Shown here one piece after another: positions 9,430-20,773 of a DNA stretch of 64,000 bases. Position 1 is the stretch's first letter. Every line of letters starts with the position of its first letter. Under the pieces are notes generated by a model. It saw nothing but the letters and a program-made list of their open reading frames with translations, ran no database searches and was not told the origin of the DNA. The translations under genes were made by a program, and so were the position numbers. Origin of the DNA: Auriscalpium vulgare (Eukaryota > Basidiomycota > Agaricomycetes > Russulales > Auriscalpiaceae); NCBI GenBank assembly GCA_019915015.1, contig JAHBBC010000036.1, positions 248,001 to 312,000 of the forward strand, read 5' to 3'.

Positions 9430-12018
9430 ATGTCGGAGCCGCTCCTATCAAATGATGCCACCGCGACTGTTAGCACTGAGGCTGCCCCCAAGCCTCCGCG
9501 CATACGCAAGAAGCGCAGAACCACTCGACGGACCGATGCCAATGCCACATCCTCGCACCCCTCCCTCGACGCGATGCCCGTCGAGATCATCGCCGAGATC
9601 CTGACACATGTGCCGTCACCCAGAGAAGTGCTCGCAGTCACACGGTGCAACCGCCATCTCCACGCAATGCTGCGCAATCCGGGGAACGCGTCAATATGGC
9701 GACGCGCGCGCGAGCAGTGCCATGTCGGCGAGATGCCAGCGCCGCCCCCGGGCATGAGCGAACCGGCGCATGCTGCCTTTGTTCTCGATGGAGGGACCTG
9801 CGAGGTGTGTCGCAATCTGGATGGCCCTAGGGCGATGGATTCTGACTCGGTGCGCGTCCGACCAGGTGTGCAACAAGTCCACAAACAATATGTACTTCTC
9901 GTATGCACTCCGCATTCGACTGTGCGGAAAGGTGAGTGGGGCCCCTTTGTGATATTGGGCTGATCTTACCCGCCTTTGTCTAGACGGAGTGTCGTACGAA
10001 GGGCTTACCGTGAGTAATCTTACAGTAACACTTTGCCTCATCAATGTCAACCGTCGTGTTCCCTTCGAAGCGAATTGCTGGCGACCAACGTCATGTCATC
10101 CAGTCCCCTGGAACAGTTTATCTTGTCGTGGATCCCCCGTTTGGAAGAAGACATTATCAGACTGGATAATTGTATGCAAATCAATGACATCCGTCGCATG
10201 CTTCTGACGTACTCCAGCGAGCTTTCCTTGGTTGATGTATCGTCACACGGTACTACGTGCGTCCTAATTTGTGGATCGCGAACGGCAGCTCAGACGTCTA
10301 TCTCCCAGCGCGCAAGAAAGAATATGCTTCCGCGGTAGACGAGTATAACAAGGTATTGACGCTGGGGCTGTCCGTGGACGAATGGCAAGAAGTGAGCGAT
10401 TCCACGACCCTGTGATGAACAATCTGTCTTTACTCGCATCAGAGTCACCTTCAGGACGTTTTCTCGCTGGAAGCCAAACAAAAGGTCAGCATTTATAGCC
10501 CACCACGTCCGGGCGTGGACTGACTCGCCACGGCAGCATGCATGCATCCTGATCAAGTGGCGTAAGAAATGGGATGACCGGGCTAATGAAATAAGGAAGA
10601 AAAACATCAAACTGTGCGCACCACAGCCTACAGCATTTTCTTCCGGCCGCTAACGTTGCCATTTGCCAGTGCCCTAGAGATCGCCGACCGCGAAGGGTGG
10701 GATAAGCAGAGCCTTCTCGATTCGCCGACTTACGGCGCACTGCACCGCGCCCATTGTAATGCTCTCGAGAAGGTACCACTGTTCTGTGAGTCCGCCTCTT
10801 CAAAATCCTCACTCGCTCCTTCTGACGTGATTTGGCCAGCATTCGAGATTGCACGGGCACAGATCGAAGGCGAAGTTTTGCACATTTCAGAGGAGCGCGT
10901 ACGTCGCGAGAAGGAGCACGCGTACCAAGTGCGGCTGGACGACGTCGCGCGACACCTAGAGCGCCTGCGGGCCGCCACCGGGAAGCCCGCGGTGCTCCCC
11001 ACGCTGACCAGCTTCCGCTCACTGCCCGTCATCAAGCTCATGCAGGCCAAAGACACGGACGCCAGTGGCGTGGACAAAGAACTGAAGAGCTCGGACACGA
11101 TCCGCGACTTCCTACAAAGCGACCTCGAAAAGTGGGTCGCGGCCGCGCGGAGCGACCTCGGTGAGGTGCTCGGCTTCCCGCGCTGGAAGAACGCGTCGTC
11201 CAAAGTCCTCCACCCAGTCGACCGCGTGACGGCGCGTTTCATATGCCAGAGATGCCACCATGTATCGAACAAGTATGCGGATGCTCAGTCGCTGGACTTC
11301 GCCGGGGCTTGCGCGCACGAATGCCCGGGTCTCGACAAGAAGATGCGAAAGCGCTTGATGTGGAAGGCAGACCAGTTCATTCCTGATCAGAAGGTGCGTG
11401 TCTTTGTGCGCTGGCTGCGTCTGGCGGCTGCACGTATGACAGTGGACTGATCCGCGAGGCTCCCAGGGTATAAACGCGATTTCCCGCGCTGTGGTTCTGG
11501 CTGGAAGCAGGGCTGAGGACGAAGCCGCGAAGGGAACCTTGGAGGGCCTCGCAGCTGTCTTTGCGTGCAAGTCTTGCGACCCAGCTATCGTCATGGATCT
11601 CCGCAGATTGGTAAGCCCCTGCCTTTTCGTGTAAGTGCATGTGCTGAATTGCGGTCGCTAAGGTCGGACACTGCAAGCGACACGATGATATGCAGTTTGC
11701 ATTGGTTTCCCCGACGGAAGCCAATGTTATCATCGGGAATAAGCCTTATGAAGCCGGCTTGTACGCTAAGGTCAATGGCCGGACGCCCGAAGCCAAGAAA
11801 CTGCAAGAGGGCCGTAACTTCGTTTGTCGGCACTGCGTCGTCGCACCCGACGCCGGCAAACGAGGTTCGAAATCAATGATCTTCCACGGACTCGTCTCAC
11901 ATCTGAAGCAGAAGTACGTTGCACACATCGATGCTATTGAGTACTAATGCTGATACGTGTGGCCTGCAGGCATGGGATCACGCATGTGGGCGACGAGGAC
12001 TTCTATCAAGAGAAATAA
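9430..12018 (+). CDS. F-box domain protein, agaric type
   Basis: The start ATG at 9430 is followed by a basic stretch (RIRKKRRTTRR) and an F-box (LDAMPVEIIAEILTHV..REVLAVTRCNRHLHAML..SIWRRAR, residues about 40-95). An intron (GTGTGT..GACCAG) then joins GGTCEVC to NKSTNNMYFSYALRIR, a Cys-containing segment common after the F-box in this family. Many short introns follow. Later exons carry ALEIADREGWDKQSLL, a long charged region, a CxxC pair (FICQRCHHVSNKY) and FVCRHCVV. The last exon ends YQEK with stop TAA at 12016-12018. F-box proteins recruit substrates to SCF ubiquitin ligases; the target is unknown. Exon boundaries around 10000-10500 are approximate. Confidence 0.82.
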
Positions 12019-13004
12019 CTTAGCGACAAGCGTCGCGTCAGGATTTTAAGCCAGATCTTATACTTATCTATGTCATGTGAGCCAATGTAGAACCCTCGAA
12101 GCCGGAGTTTACGGCGTGTTTGTTACCCGCGAATTAAAGATCTGCGAGTCTTCTTCATTCTACACAACCGCGCTCACTACGATGGATGATGGCATTTGCT
12201 TTCCCAGGGATCGTGCAATCGACCGTATGCCCTGCTCTTCAGCAGCTTTTGCAGTACTCACGGGATGCTACAGGTGTCCATGACATGCGTGTGCACCATC
12301 GAAGGCAGAAGAGTAATGTTTGCCGTAAGGCACGCGAACCTGCACTGTTCTGTCTCCTGACCTCCCCACGTTAGTTGGTAGCCGCATGGCTCTCACTCCT
12401 GATCTTATGGTCCAAGGCGAGCGCATGACTGGCTATCGATATCCAGGCCTGCACGGTCTTTTCTGCCCTATGATATGACATATGCAGCCGGGGGGCTCAA
12501 TTTGGATTTGACGAACCCTGGAAGAACGTCTCGGATAAAGAGACGGACCGGTAAAGTTAGTCGACGAAGCTAGTCCTACGGGCCAGCGTCGCCGCTCTGC
12601 TCTATTTTGACAGAGTCCGCTCAGGTTTCCGACAATGGGCCACGCGTACGGGCGAGATGTCGGCGCGGCAGCAGAAGGTGCTCAACATTTCCCGTCCATC
12701 ACGGCGGACGACCCGCCACGACGAAGGCCACGAGGATGCTGGGAGAAGCGTGCTACTGAGCGATGCTTCTTCCGGCGCGGCCGCCCGATCGGGTCACCTG
12801 CCTGCAAGCGTACACGGCAATCCTAGCTCCATCTTTAGCAGCTACACCCATACCATCCAGGACGGGCCCGCGGTTTGACCGCCGGACTTTATGGGGCCAT
12901 GCCCCGAAAACATATAAGTATCTCGAACCTCGTCTGCATATCGTTCGTGTCGCTCGCCCACCGAGCCCGCTCCCCTCACAGACTAACACCCCGCTCCCTG
13001 CTCA
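12019..13004. other. Intergenic region upstream of GH47 gene
   Basis: About 1 kb with no recognisable gene. The end near 12900 holds the TATA element of the mannosidase gene. Confidence 0.6.
12913..12918 (+). promoter_or_regulatory. TATA-like element of the GH47 gene
   Basis: TATAAG lies 87 nt before the ATG at 13005, a plausible core promoter position for a fungal secreted-enzyme gene. Confidence 0.5.
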
Positions 13005-15434
13005 ATGAAGATTCGCGCACACGTCGCTCTTTTGTGTCTCCCCGTCGCATGGGGAGCACAGGTCCAGAAGCAGGGGTTGGGACTGCCACGCAGCGCTGCC
13101 GCCAATCGTCAGGCGGTCGTCAACATCTTCACCGAAAGCTACCAATCTTACAGGTGTGACACATTTCGCGTGTTCGCTCATGCGTCTAACGGTTTCCCAG
13201 GAAGTTTGCTTTCGGGCACGACGAGGTCGAGCCCTTGAGCGAAACATTCGAGGATCCCCGAAATGGCTGGGGTGCGAGCATCGTCGACGCGATGAGCACC
13301 ATGGTGCGTTCGACTTCCTCGCAGACCGTTCGCGTGTGTTGACGCGAATGCTGGCAGTACATCATGGGGTTGACTGTGAGTAATTGTCTACGAGCATTTA
13401 TCTTGGCGATGACGTGGCTGTAGGATTTCTTCAACGAGGCGCTCAACTTCACACAAGGCATTAACTTCAACGAGTCGAACACGGCGGACACTGTCAGGTA
13501 CGTACCGCGCTTTGGGATATGCCGCATCAGCGCTGAAAGAACGCGCCGGCAGCCTCTTCGAGAGCACCATTCGCTACGTCGGCGGGCTTATCAGCGCGTA
13601 CGAGCTGAGCGGAAAGAAGTTCCCTTTCCTCGTGGACAAGGCGAAGGAACTCGCTGACAGGCTATCGCTTGGCTGGTCGCAGGTATCGCGCGCTTGCTCC
13701 AGATCCTGGCCTACACCATGCTGATAGCAGTCGAAGGGCACCGTCATCCCGTATGGCTTCGTAGATTTCAGTACAAACACTCCCACGCTTGATACGGTGA
13801 GATGCTTCGTGCTTGTTAGAGCACAAGGGCGTCGTCTGATTATCTGCTTTATTCCCGGTTAGTCGAATATTGCCGAGGCTGGCACAGTGAGTGAAAGACT
13901 TTCCACGTCCTGCCGCTCCCACATTGACATTGCGGTAACAGCTGACGCTTGAGTGGTCTCGTTTGAGCGAATATACGGGCAACGACACGTATCGACAGCT
14001 GGCCGAAGGCTCTGTGTTGAAGGTGGCGACAAACGTGAGTGCATGATGACTTCGACGTCTGAATTGGACGTCGTTCTGATGCTTCAGGAAGCCCGCCCCA
14101 CTTCCAGGTTCGAACTTCTATCATTCTGTACTCGGCCTCAGTGCGCCTCAACCAAATGTCTGATCAGGTCTGGCTGCCCAAGGCATCGATCCAGCGACGA
14201 GTCTTCCCGTTGGCGGCTATGTCGTAAGTGCACATGTGCTCAGTGTCTTCGGGGCTGACTCTGCGCTACTAGACATGGGGTGGAGGATCTGACAGTTACT
14301 TCGAATATCTCATCAAATACGCGCGGCTCTCAAACACCGACGACGAGACGTTTGCGGACACGTGGCTCACCGCTGTGGACTCGTCTATCACGACTCTGAT
14401 CAAGGTCAGTGCCGTGATATATTTTCCCGGAAGTGGTATTCACGGAAGTGCGTAGACCTCGACGGTTGGTAACCACGTGTATCTTGCCGACTTCGACGAC
14501 AATCGACAAATCCGCCATGTGGGATCGCATTTGGCTTGCTTCTACGCCGGAAACTGGCTACTGGGTGCGTCCGATGGCTCTATCTTGCGTACGGGACTAA
14601 CTTCCGTTGAAGGCGGGAAGTTGACCAACAACCAGACCATCGTGAACATCGCCTTGCAGCTAAACGACGCGTGCTGGAACACCTACGCTGGTGACGCGTG
14701 AGTACCTCGTTTGCCTGCGGAGTCGACTGCAGCTTATTGGCATGGCACAGGACTGGCATTGGCCCGGAAGCCTTTGCGTTCATCTCCGCGGACGGGAACT
14801 TCACCGGCGGCGATGCACCCAGTGCCTCCGACTTAGCGTTCTACGCGAAGCACGGGTACTACATCACGAGTTCCGACTATATCCAGCGCCCGGAGGTCCT
14901 GGAAAGCAACTTCTACGCGTGGCGGGTGACCGGAGATACCAAGTACCTCGACCGCGCCGCGAGCGCTATCGCCAGCTTCAACAAGTTCCTCAAGAAGCCC
15001 ACGGGCTTCGTAGGCCTCAACGACGTCAACAACATCACGACTTCGACGGACAATGACATTGACGAGACGGAGAGCTTCTGGTTCGCGGAGGTGCTGAAAT
15101 ACCTGTAGGTGGCATCCGTGGGCGTCGATGGACCGAGATTGACGGTCATGCAGCTACCTGACTTTCGACGACCCGAATCACATCAGCCTGGACAATTGTA
15201 AGTGCAGCGTGGGCTTCTGGAGCCTATATTGCAGCTGACTGTCATCTTGCAGTCGTGTTCAATACCGAGGCGCATCCGTTCATCGCACCGCCGGCGAAGG
15301 CAACCTACGGCAGTGGGGCCACACCCACGAAGCCAACAAAGCCGTTCACCGTGCGCCCGGGCCCCCTGCCAGCAATCAGTCCTGATGCGCGCCTGCCGAC
15401 GCCCATCATTGACGTACTGAATCTGAGAACGTGA
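13005..15434 (+). CDS. GH47 class I alpha-1,2-mannosidase, secreted
   Basis: This enzyme trims alpha-1,2-mannose from N-glycans or secreted mannoproteins. An N-terminal signal peptide is visible (MKIRAHVALLCLPVAWGAQ). GH47 landmarks follow in order across many short exons: NGWGASIVDAMSTM, FNEALNFTQGINFNES, ESTIRYVGGLISAYELSG, VPYGFVDFSTNTPTLDT, the GGGSDSYFEYLIKYARLS acidic block, HLACFYAGNWLLGGKL, TGIGPEAFAFI, RPEVLESNFYAWRVTGD, ETESFWFAEVLKYLYLTF and, at the C-terminus, FNTEAHPF, whose Thr is the usual calcium ligand. The domain looks complete. With no membrane anchor and a Pro-rich tail after the catalytic domain, it fits the soluble secreted subfamily rather than the ER type. Stop TGA at 15432-15434. 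Confidence 0.93.
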
Positions 15435-15598
15435 ACAAAGGCTGTATGCCGCTGTGCGATGGATGGGTGTGTGGACTAACGGACCAGTCGGTTACCTCGG
15501 GCTTTTGTCGTTCTATACTGGCCAAAATCAATACACGTCTGAGCACGGTCGCGACGTCCGAGATCCCCATGCATTTTGGTGTATACAGATATGACACG

Positions 15599-16582
15599 TC
15601 ATTTGCGGCCTGTCCTGTGCTCGCCGATGCTCACGAGCGCCTGCTTGCCCGTCACCGCGGCAACGAACGCAGCCCCTGCGCCATACAACAGAATCTGCCC
15701 GAGGCGCAGCTCGACCCAGTACCACAGCAGCAACGCCTCGATGGCGCCCAGCGATACGGTGAATGGGAGTATGCTGAGCGAGAAGAGGTGCGGGACGCGG
15801 GGCTGAAGGTATCCCCACTGTGCCAAAAATAGATCAGTCGCGTCACAGAGCGATGGGGTAACACGTACGAGGCCAATGAGCACGAGCCACGGGGAGAGGA
15901 CGATGCCCGTGAAGACCGCGGAGACGGCCTTGGGCGGGACCTTCTGCTCCGGGCGGAAGGTGTGCTGGATCTCGGGCAGCGGGTGGAAGGTCTGCTCGTC
16001 GGGATGCACCGCGGAGAGCGACGGCGGCACGACGAGGTCGAAGAGCTCGACGGTCGCGGGTGTGTGGACGAAGGAGCCGAGGATAAGGGAGACTTTGAGG
16101 GGTGCGGCGCCAGAGGGCGGAAGCGATGCGGGCGGGCGGGCCATGTTCTGTAGTGACAGGCATCTCAGTGTGGGAGGACATAGAGCAGGAGCAAAGCAGG
16201 GCGCACGAAGTCGAACTTGGCTTTTCCTGACGCGGTGACCTTGACAGGCTGGATGCCCTCCTCGCCGGTCGTCTCGTCATAGAAGCGCAGGAATGTCTGG
16301 TGTGGCTGCACTCCTTCGCCGCCCTCCTCCTTGACTTGGAAGGTCAACTTCAGGCTGTCCGTCGGGCCGAGGGTGACTGGCTCTTTGGCTTTTTTAGACA
16401 GTGATATTCTAGACATGCTTAGCGCGAAATAGTCAGGTCGTCAAGTGCACTCACTGTTCCGTGCGCAGTTGGTTTCCATCGGATGACAGGACAGTGAAAC
16501 GAGGGGACTGGATGGATAGCTGCCCAGCATTCACCGCCAGGGCTGCTGCCAATGGCAGTAAAAGGAAGGAGAGTGGCCCCAT
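15599..16582 (-). CDS. SWP1: Oligosaccharyltransferase subunit ribophorin II (Swp1)
   Basis: This is an ER-membrane subunit of the complex that N-glycosylates nascent proteins. It starts at 16582 with a signal peptide (MGPLSFLLLPLAAALAVNAG). An intron (GTGAGT..TCTAG, about 16454-16406) joins a beta-rich luminal segment (ISLSKKAKEPVTLGPTDSL.., FLRFYDETTGEEG). A second intron near 16204-16148 leads to the Swp1 core (PPSGAAPLKVSLILGSF, then LPEIQHTFRPEQKVPPKAVS), followed by about three hydrophobic segments (FTGIVLSPWLVLIGL, LFSLSILPFTVSLGAIEALLLWYWVEL, ILLYGAGAAFVAAVTG). It is shorter than metazoan ribophorin II and matches the fungal size. Its 3' end converges on the GH47 gene, 164 bp away. 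Both act on N-glycans, but co-regulation is speculation. A truncated copy of its 5' end lies at 19715-19959. Confidence 0.9.
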
Positions 16583-17502
16583 GGTAGACGAGCAAATGGC
16601 GTTGACTTGCAGTCGGCTCGAGAGTCGGACTCAAGAGACACGTAGATCACATCACGTGCGCCGGCGTTTGTGCGGCCGGCCCGCGCGCCGCAGCCAGTGC
16701 GCAGGGCAAAAGGCCCAGTGCGCCTTCCCCCAGCGCAGAGACCAGTGCACACCCCGCGTCTCGCTTTCCTTGCAGGCATGTCAAGGCACCCTCGCAGCGC
16801 CCCGACGACACCGCACGCGAGGAGTGCTATGCGCTCGTCGACCAGTCGTCACTAGCAAGGACCACGCTCAACCGGGCGCAGAGGACAACCTGGGCACCGA
16901 ACAAGGGCGGTGCGTGCCACGCGCCGGCGTTGTCCTCGCTGCTCACTAGCACATGTATAGGCCCCTCACCGCCAACCACCGGCGCACGCTGGGCGCCGAG
17001 GGCTCCTCGTGTGAAGCAACGCAACTTGTCTTGCTAGCTCCTGGACACCTTGCCTTGAGAACTGGGCGCACCCTTGGCATTCTGAGGACTTGAACTTTGC
17101 GCGGCCGGCACTCTTCATCCCACAACATCGCAAGCTACGGCGCGATGTGCAACGTCACACACCGAAGACCTCGCGGTGCATGTCTGTCGAACGTCCTGGA
17201 AGACGGCCTAATCTTTGGTGCGTACCAGGATGTTCTGGGATTTTCATGCACGGCCTGACTGCGACCAACCAGCGCCGTGCGCAAGTGCGAGGACCGGTCG
17301 TGCCATACGCAAGGACCAGAGCCGCGCCAGTGCCGGGTACCCACGGGCCACCTGGGCCCTGGCGCTGCAGCACACGATGGTCACGGGACCGCGATGCGTC
17401 GCGCTGTCGTATTTGTCCTCCTCTCTAAGACCAAACAACCCGCACGCATATAAGGTGCTCCCGGCGCCTCCACGCCTCCCTCGCCCCTTGTCCACTCCCA
17501 CC
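16583..17502. other. Divergent promoter region
   Basis: About 0.9 kb between the minus-strand ribophorin II gene and the plus-strand gene at 17503. It is GC-rich with no recognisable gene. Its first 80 bases are part of the segment duplicated at 19715-19959. Confidence 0.6.
17449..17454 (+). promoter_or_regulatory. TATA-like element
   Basis: TATAAG lies 54 nt before the ATG at 17503. Confidence 0.5.
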
Positions 17503-18900
17503 ATGATCGTATCCTCCGTCCTCGGCCTGCCGCCCAGCAGCCGCCCGCCCTCCGCGGACCGCCCATCGACATCCATCCCCGCATCCAAACGCCGCAAGAG
17601 AACCGCCACGGAGGTCATCGACGTCGACGCCGAGTCCTTGCACAGTTCGTCTACCTTCACGCTCCCTGGCAGCCCCACATCCAAACGCCGCAAGAAGAGC
17701 GCCGCGGAGGTCATCGACGTCGACGCCAAGTCGGTCTCGTCGCCGTCGTCCCTCCGGTCGCCCCTTCCCTTTGTCGGCGAGAGGCGCTCAGCAATGTCGT
17801 CGTCGGCCGCATCGTCAGCGGCCGCGTCTGCCCCCAGTGCATCGTCGTCGACACCCGCTCACATCGGCAAGAAGCGTCCTGCCCCTCCTCGCCCGTCTCT
17901 CAGCCCCGTCCCGTCGGACATCGTGTCGTCGTCCCGCACTGCCGTCGCATCGCCCACCTCGCCTCCGTCAGCCCCGCATCGCCTCTTCAGGCGGACCGCC
18001 CCTTTTGTCGCCCAGCCGCCCCCGTCTCTCTCAGCAGTCGCTTCTTCTTCCAGGCCCGTCAAGATCCACCCGCGTGGCCCTCCCAAGAAGCCCTTCGTCA
18101 GGGAGCGCCAGTCTGGCCCCAAGAAGCCCTACGTGCGCAAGAAACCCGCACACCTCACCGGCGCTCAACGTCGCAACTTCGCCCATGACCTTGACGTCGC
18201 CTTCCCGACAGACGAGGCCATGGAAGAATCGGCAAAGAAGTTCGACAAGGTACATCTAGGGATATTTGCCAAGAAAACGGTAGAGATGACCGACGCCGAC
18301 GTCAGTCCGATGCGTATATGCTACCCTTTGCGTCACTAAACCCCCGCGTTCTTAGGAGGAGATGGACACCGACCCACTTTTCGTGGGCGCAAAGGACGCT
18401 TGGGTAGGCCTCAAAGAGCGCTCTATGGAGCTGTCTACCAATGTGCGTCTCGTCCGCTATCTTCTGTCCTGTCTTGACGCTCGCGCCATCAGGCAGAGTT
18501 TTCGGAGCTGCCAGAGAAAGTCGCCTCGACTATTCACCACCCAGTCGAAGATCCAAAGCGCCCTCCTCGCCAGACGTTCTTCCGCGACGTGTCTGACCGC
18601 CTTGCCGAGGCCCGACGGTGCCGCATCGCCGAGGACCGTCCGCCGTCGGCTCATAAGACCACCATACCCGCTGATGGAGCCCGGCTCTTGCTTTGCGTCG
18701 ATGCCTTCCTCACCAAACACCCCAAGTTCAAGAGGTATGGCGATCTCGCGCAGACACTTCTCGACGCCGACATCGACTGCGATCTGATTCTCAAGTATGA
18801 CGCCGATCGCTTGCGCCTTGCCGTCCCCACGTTCACAGTCGGCGCTGCGGATAAGTTCAAAAAGTTTGGTGTGCAGTGGCTCCAGGAGCATCCCGAGTAG
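17503..18900 (+). CDS. Low-complexity nuclear protein with C-terminal SAM-like helical domain
   Basis: I do not recognise a named family. The first exon encodes about 275 residues of Ser/Pro/Ala-rich sequence. Near residues 26-45 and 59-78 it carries two copies of a unit (SKRRKR..ATEVIDVDA and SKRRKK..AAEVIDVDA), each a basic NLS-like patch followed by an acidic IDVD core that resembles a SUMO-interaction motif. Basic PKKPFVRER and PKKPYVRKKP repeats follow. Introns GTCAGT..TCTTAG and GTGCGT..CATCAG lead to an exon ending in a helical domain of about 65 residues (FLTKHPKFKRYGDLAQTLL.., DLILKYDADRLRLAVPTFTVG..). The spacing recalls a SAM domain, so protein-protein interaction is possible. Stop TAG at 18898-18900. 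Confidence 0.72.
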
Positions 18901-19419
18901 GGCAAGCTCTTCCTGTACGATTACGGTGAGGCCGGTGTTCAGTGGTACAAATTCCGTAAATGTCTGCCCGGAGAGAGCCTGGCCAAGAAACTCAGCCATA
19001 TCAGATCGCTGTACACTCCTCAGTCTCATGAATATATATGAATTGCACCGGACGAGATCGGTCAAAATTGAACCAGGAAACGCCGCAGAATCGAAATCGG
19101 CTACTGTGAGTACTCCTGATATCGACGCAGTCGGAGCCCAAAGCTCCCACACCTCCAGCAAAGCCTCTGTGTCTCTCCACCAGGGAGACAAGGGAAAGGC
19201 ACAACGGGGCACCAATGCAGGACTGCGGTACGAGGCTTCTCTTGTCGCTGCACCAATCATATTGGCAGTGTATTGATGCTGAAGCGTGTCGACCGGCGTC
19301 ACGGCCCCTCCTGACCTCTCGCCACAGGCCTAGGAAGTATTAACAAGTAACTCATAACAAATAACTCATCATATAGACCATCTAGCACGGTTCATAGCGA
19401 GCTGTGCTGCCGCGGCCGC
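18901..19419. other. Intergenic, with a short dispersed repeat fragment
   Basis: No gene seen. Around 19030-19060 a segment (ATATATGAATTGCACCGG..) matches part of the tRNA-flank repeats near 19584 and 20288. Confidence 0.5.
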
Positions 19420-19706
19420 GTTGGCCACCGTGGCTCCAGTGTTCGTGGAAACTGAACGTACGGACATGTGGCCATCACGCCGGGTCTGTTCTGTCAAGAC
19501 TCCCCAGCCTCAAGGACATCTCTTCAGTCCTGCTTTATGAAGAGACAATCAGAGCATAGAGAGCACTATATTCTTGTCCACTCTATATGAACTGCACTGG
19601 ACGAGACCAAGTAAGGACCTCAGGACCTTTACTAAGGCGCATAGCCGTATCCCTCCACGTCTAGTATCAAACAAGTGACATACTTTCAGAGACTCCGTAG
19701 CTCAGG
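19420..19706 (+). repeat. Diverged copy of the tRNA-Cys 5' flank plus first 16 nt of the tRNA
   Basis: This aligns by eye with 20112-20411. Shared blocks include TTGGCCA, ACGCCGG..TCTGTTC, CAAGGACATCTC/CAGGAACATCTC, TCAGAGCAT, ATATTCTT..TCCACTCT, and TCTAGTAT. It ends GACTCCGTAGCTCAGG, the first 16 bases of the tRNA with one change, and then jumps into ribophorin-II-derived sequence. Confidence 0.75.
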
Positions 19707-19714
19707 TTTTATAT

Positions 19715-19959
19715 AGTGATATTCTAGACATGCTTAGCGCGAAGTAGTCAGGTCATCAAGTGCACTCACTGTTCCGTGCGTAGTTGGTTTCCATCGGATG
19801 ACAGGACAGTAAAACTGGATGGATAGCTGGCCAGCATTCACCGCCAGGGCTGTTGCCAATGGCAGTAAAAGGAGGGAGAGTGGCACAATGGTCACGGTAG
19901 ACGAGCAGATGGCGTTGCAGTCGGCTCGAGAGTCACGTAGAGCAGATCACGTGCGCCGG
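19715..19959 (-). pseudogene. Truncated duplicate of ribophorin II promoter, exon 1 and intron 1
   Basis: The segment matches 16400-16664 in the same orientation with scattered substitutions and small deletions. It covers intron 1, all of exon 1 and about 80 bp upstream. The start codon is changed (ATG to ATT with an insertion beside it). A deletion removes bases in the CCCCTCGTTTCACT stretch. The copy stops where exon 2 should begin, so it cannot encode the subunit. Confidence 0.85.
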
Positions 19960-20111
19960 TCGCCGCCGCCCGCCGCCCGCGCCACATGAATTCCTCCGAG
20001 TCTGTTCTAACTCTTCTCAGACTCACTGTGCTCATTGCCACTGTTCTTCTACAGCTAAGGGGTATGCAGGGGGATTTCTGGACTTTTCTAACACGTGGTG
20101 TAGGTCATGAC

Positions 20112-20411
20112 ATTGGCCATCGTTTTGTCTGTGGAAATTGAATGCGCAGCCAGCACGCCGGTCTGTTCCGTCCTAGCTCTCACAACCAACCAACACTCCT
20201 CAGCCCCAGGAACATCTCGTCACTGCTATTAAAATATGAAAAATTCAGAGCATGTGAAGCACAATATTCTTATCCACTCTCTGCAGATATATGAATTGCA
20301 TTGAATGAAATCAAGTAAGGATCTGATGACTTTCAAGGCGACATAGTCCTTACCTCTTCACAGGTCTAGTATTGACAAACTACACCCAATATAACGACTC
20401 TGTAGCTCAGG
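20112..20411 (+). repeat. tRNA-Cys 5' flank, copy adjoining the intact tRNA
   Basis: This is the partner of 19420-19706. Here the sequence runs on into an intact tRNA, so this is probably the parental copy. Confidence 0.7.
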
Positions 20412-20502
20412 GGTTAGAGCAGTCGATTGCAGCGGGGCTTACGTAATCTTCATTACGTCAGCATCCTATCGACAGGTCGTGTGTTCAAATCACGCCAGGG
20501 TC
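20396..20502 (+). tRNA. tRNA-Cys (GCA) with a 35-nt intron
   Basis: The acceptor stem GACTCTG pairs with CAGGGTC (one U-G pair). The D-arm is GCTC..GAGC (20405-20420). The anticodon stem is GTCGA/TCGAC with loop TT-GCA-G..A, giving anticodon GCA at 20429-20431. The intron follows position 37 (20433-20467), the canonical nuclear tRNA site. The T-arm is GTGTG-TTCAAAT-CACGC. The A-box (TAGCTCAGGGGTTAGAGC) and a B-box-like GTTCAAATC are present for Pol III. The intron contains a short inverted repeat TTACGTAA..ATTACGT. Confidence 0.88.
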
Positions 20503-20773
20503 TCTGTTTGGATGATTTTGCTTGCAGAAATGTGCCAATCTAAGTCCTTTTTCACTTGAATGCTAGTGAAGCGTCGTTTTCATATCCCCTGCATTTTTTT
20601 GATTCTTTTGAATTTAATAGAAGGCCAGAAACTGAAGCCGAGAGGTGCCGTTGAAGGAGAGCCTGGAGGGCATGAGGCTAGGACCCGGTGCGGTGGCTAT
20701 GTCTTTCCCACGACGCGTGCTGCACGCGACGCGTCAGCGACTCTTCAGTCACCTACCCTCGCCGTTCTCCACC

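Noticed and set aside
9351..9908. 185-codon minus-strand frame over the F-box exon
   Set aside because: It mirrors the F-box coding exon; the plus strand holds the recognisable domain.
16640..17440. GC-rich region between ribophorin II and the 17503 gene as a coding exon
   Set aside because: Open frames there are short, lack homology and differ from the splice and codon pattern of neighbours.
19691..19706. Possible second tRNA gene
   Set aside because: Only the first 16 bases of the tRNA are present before unrelated sequence; it is a fragment.
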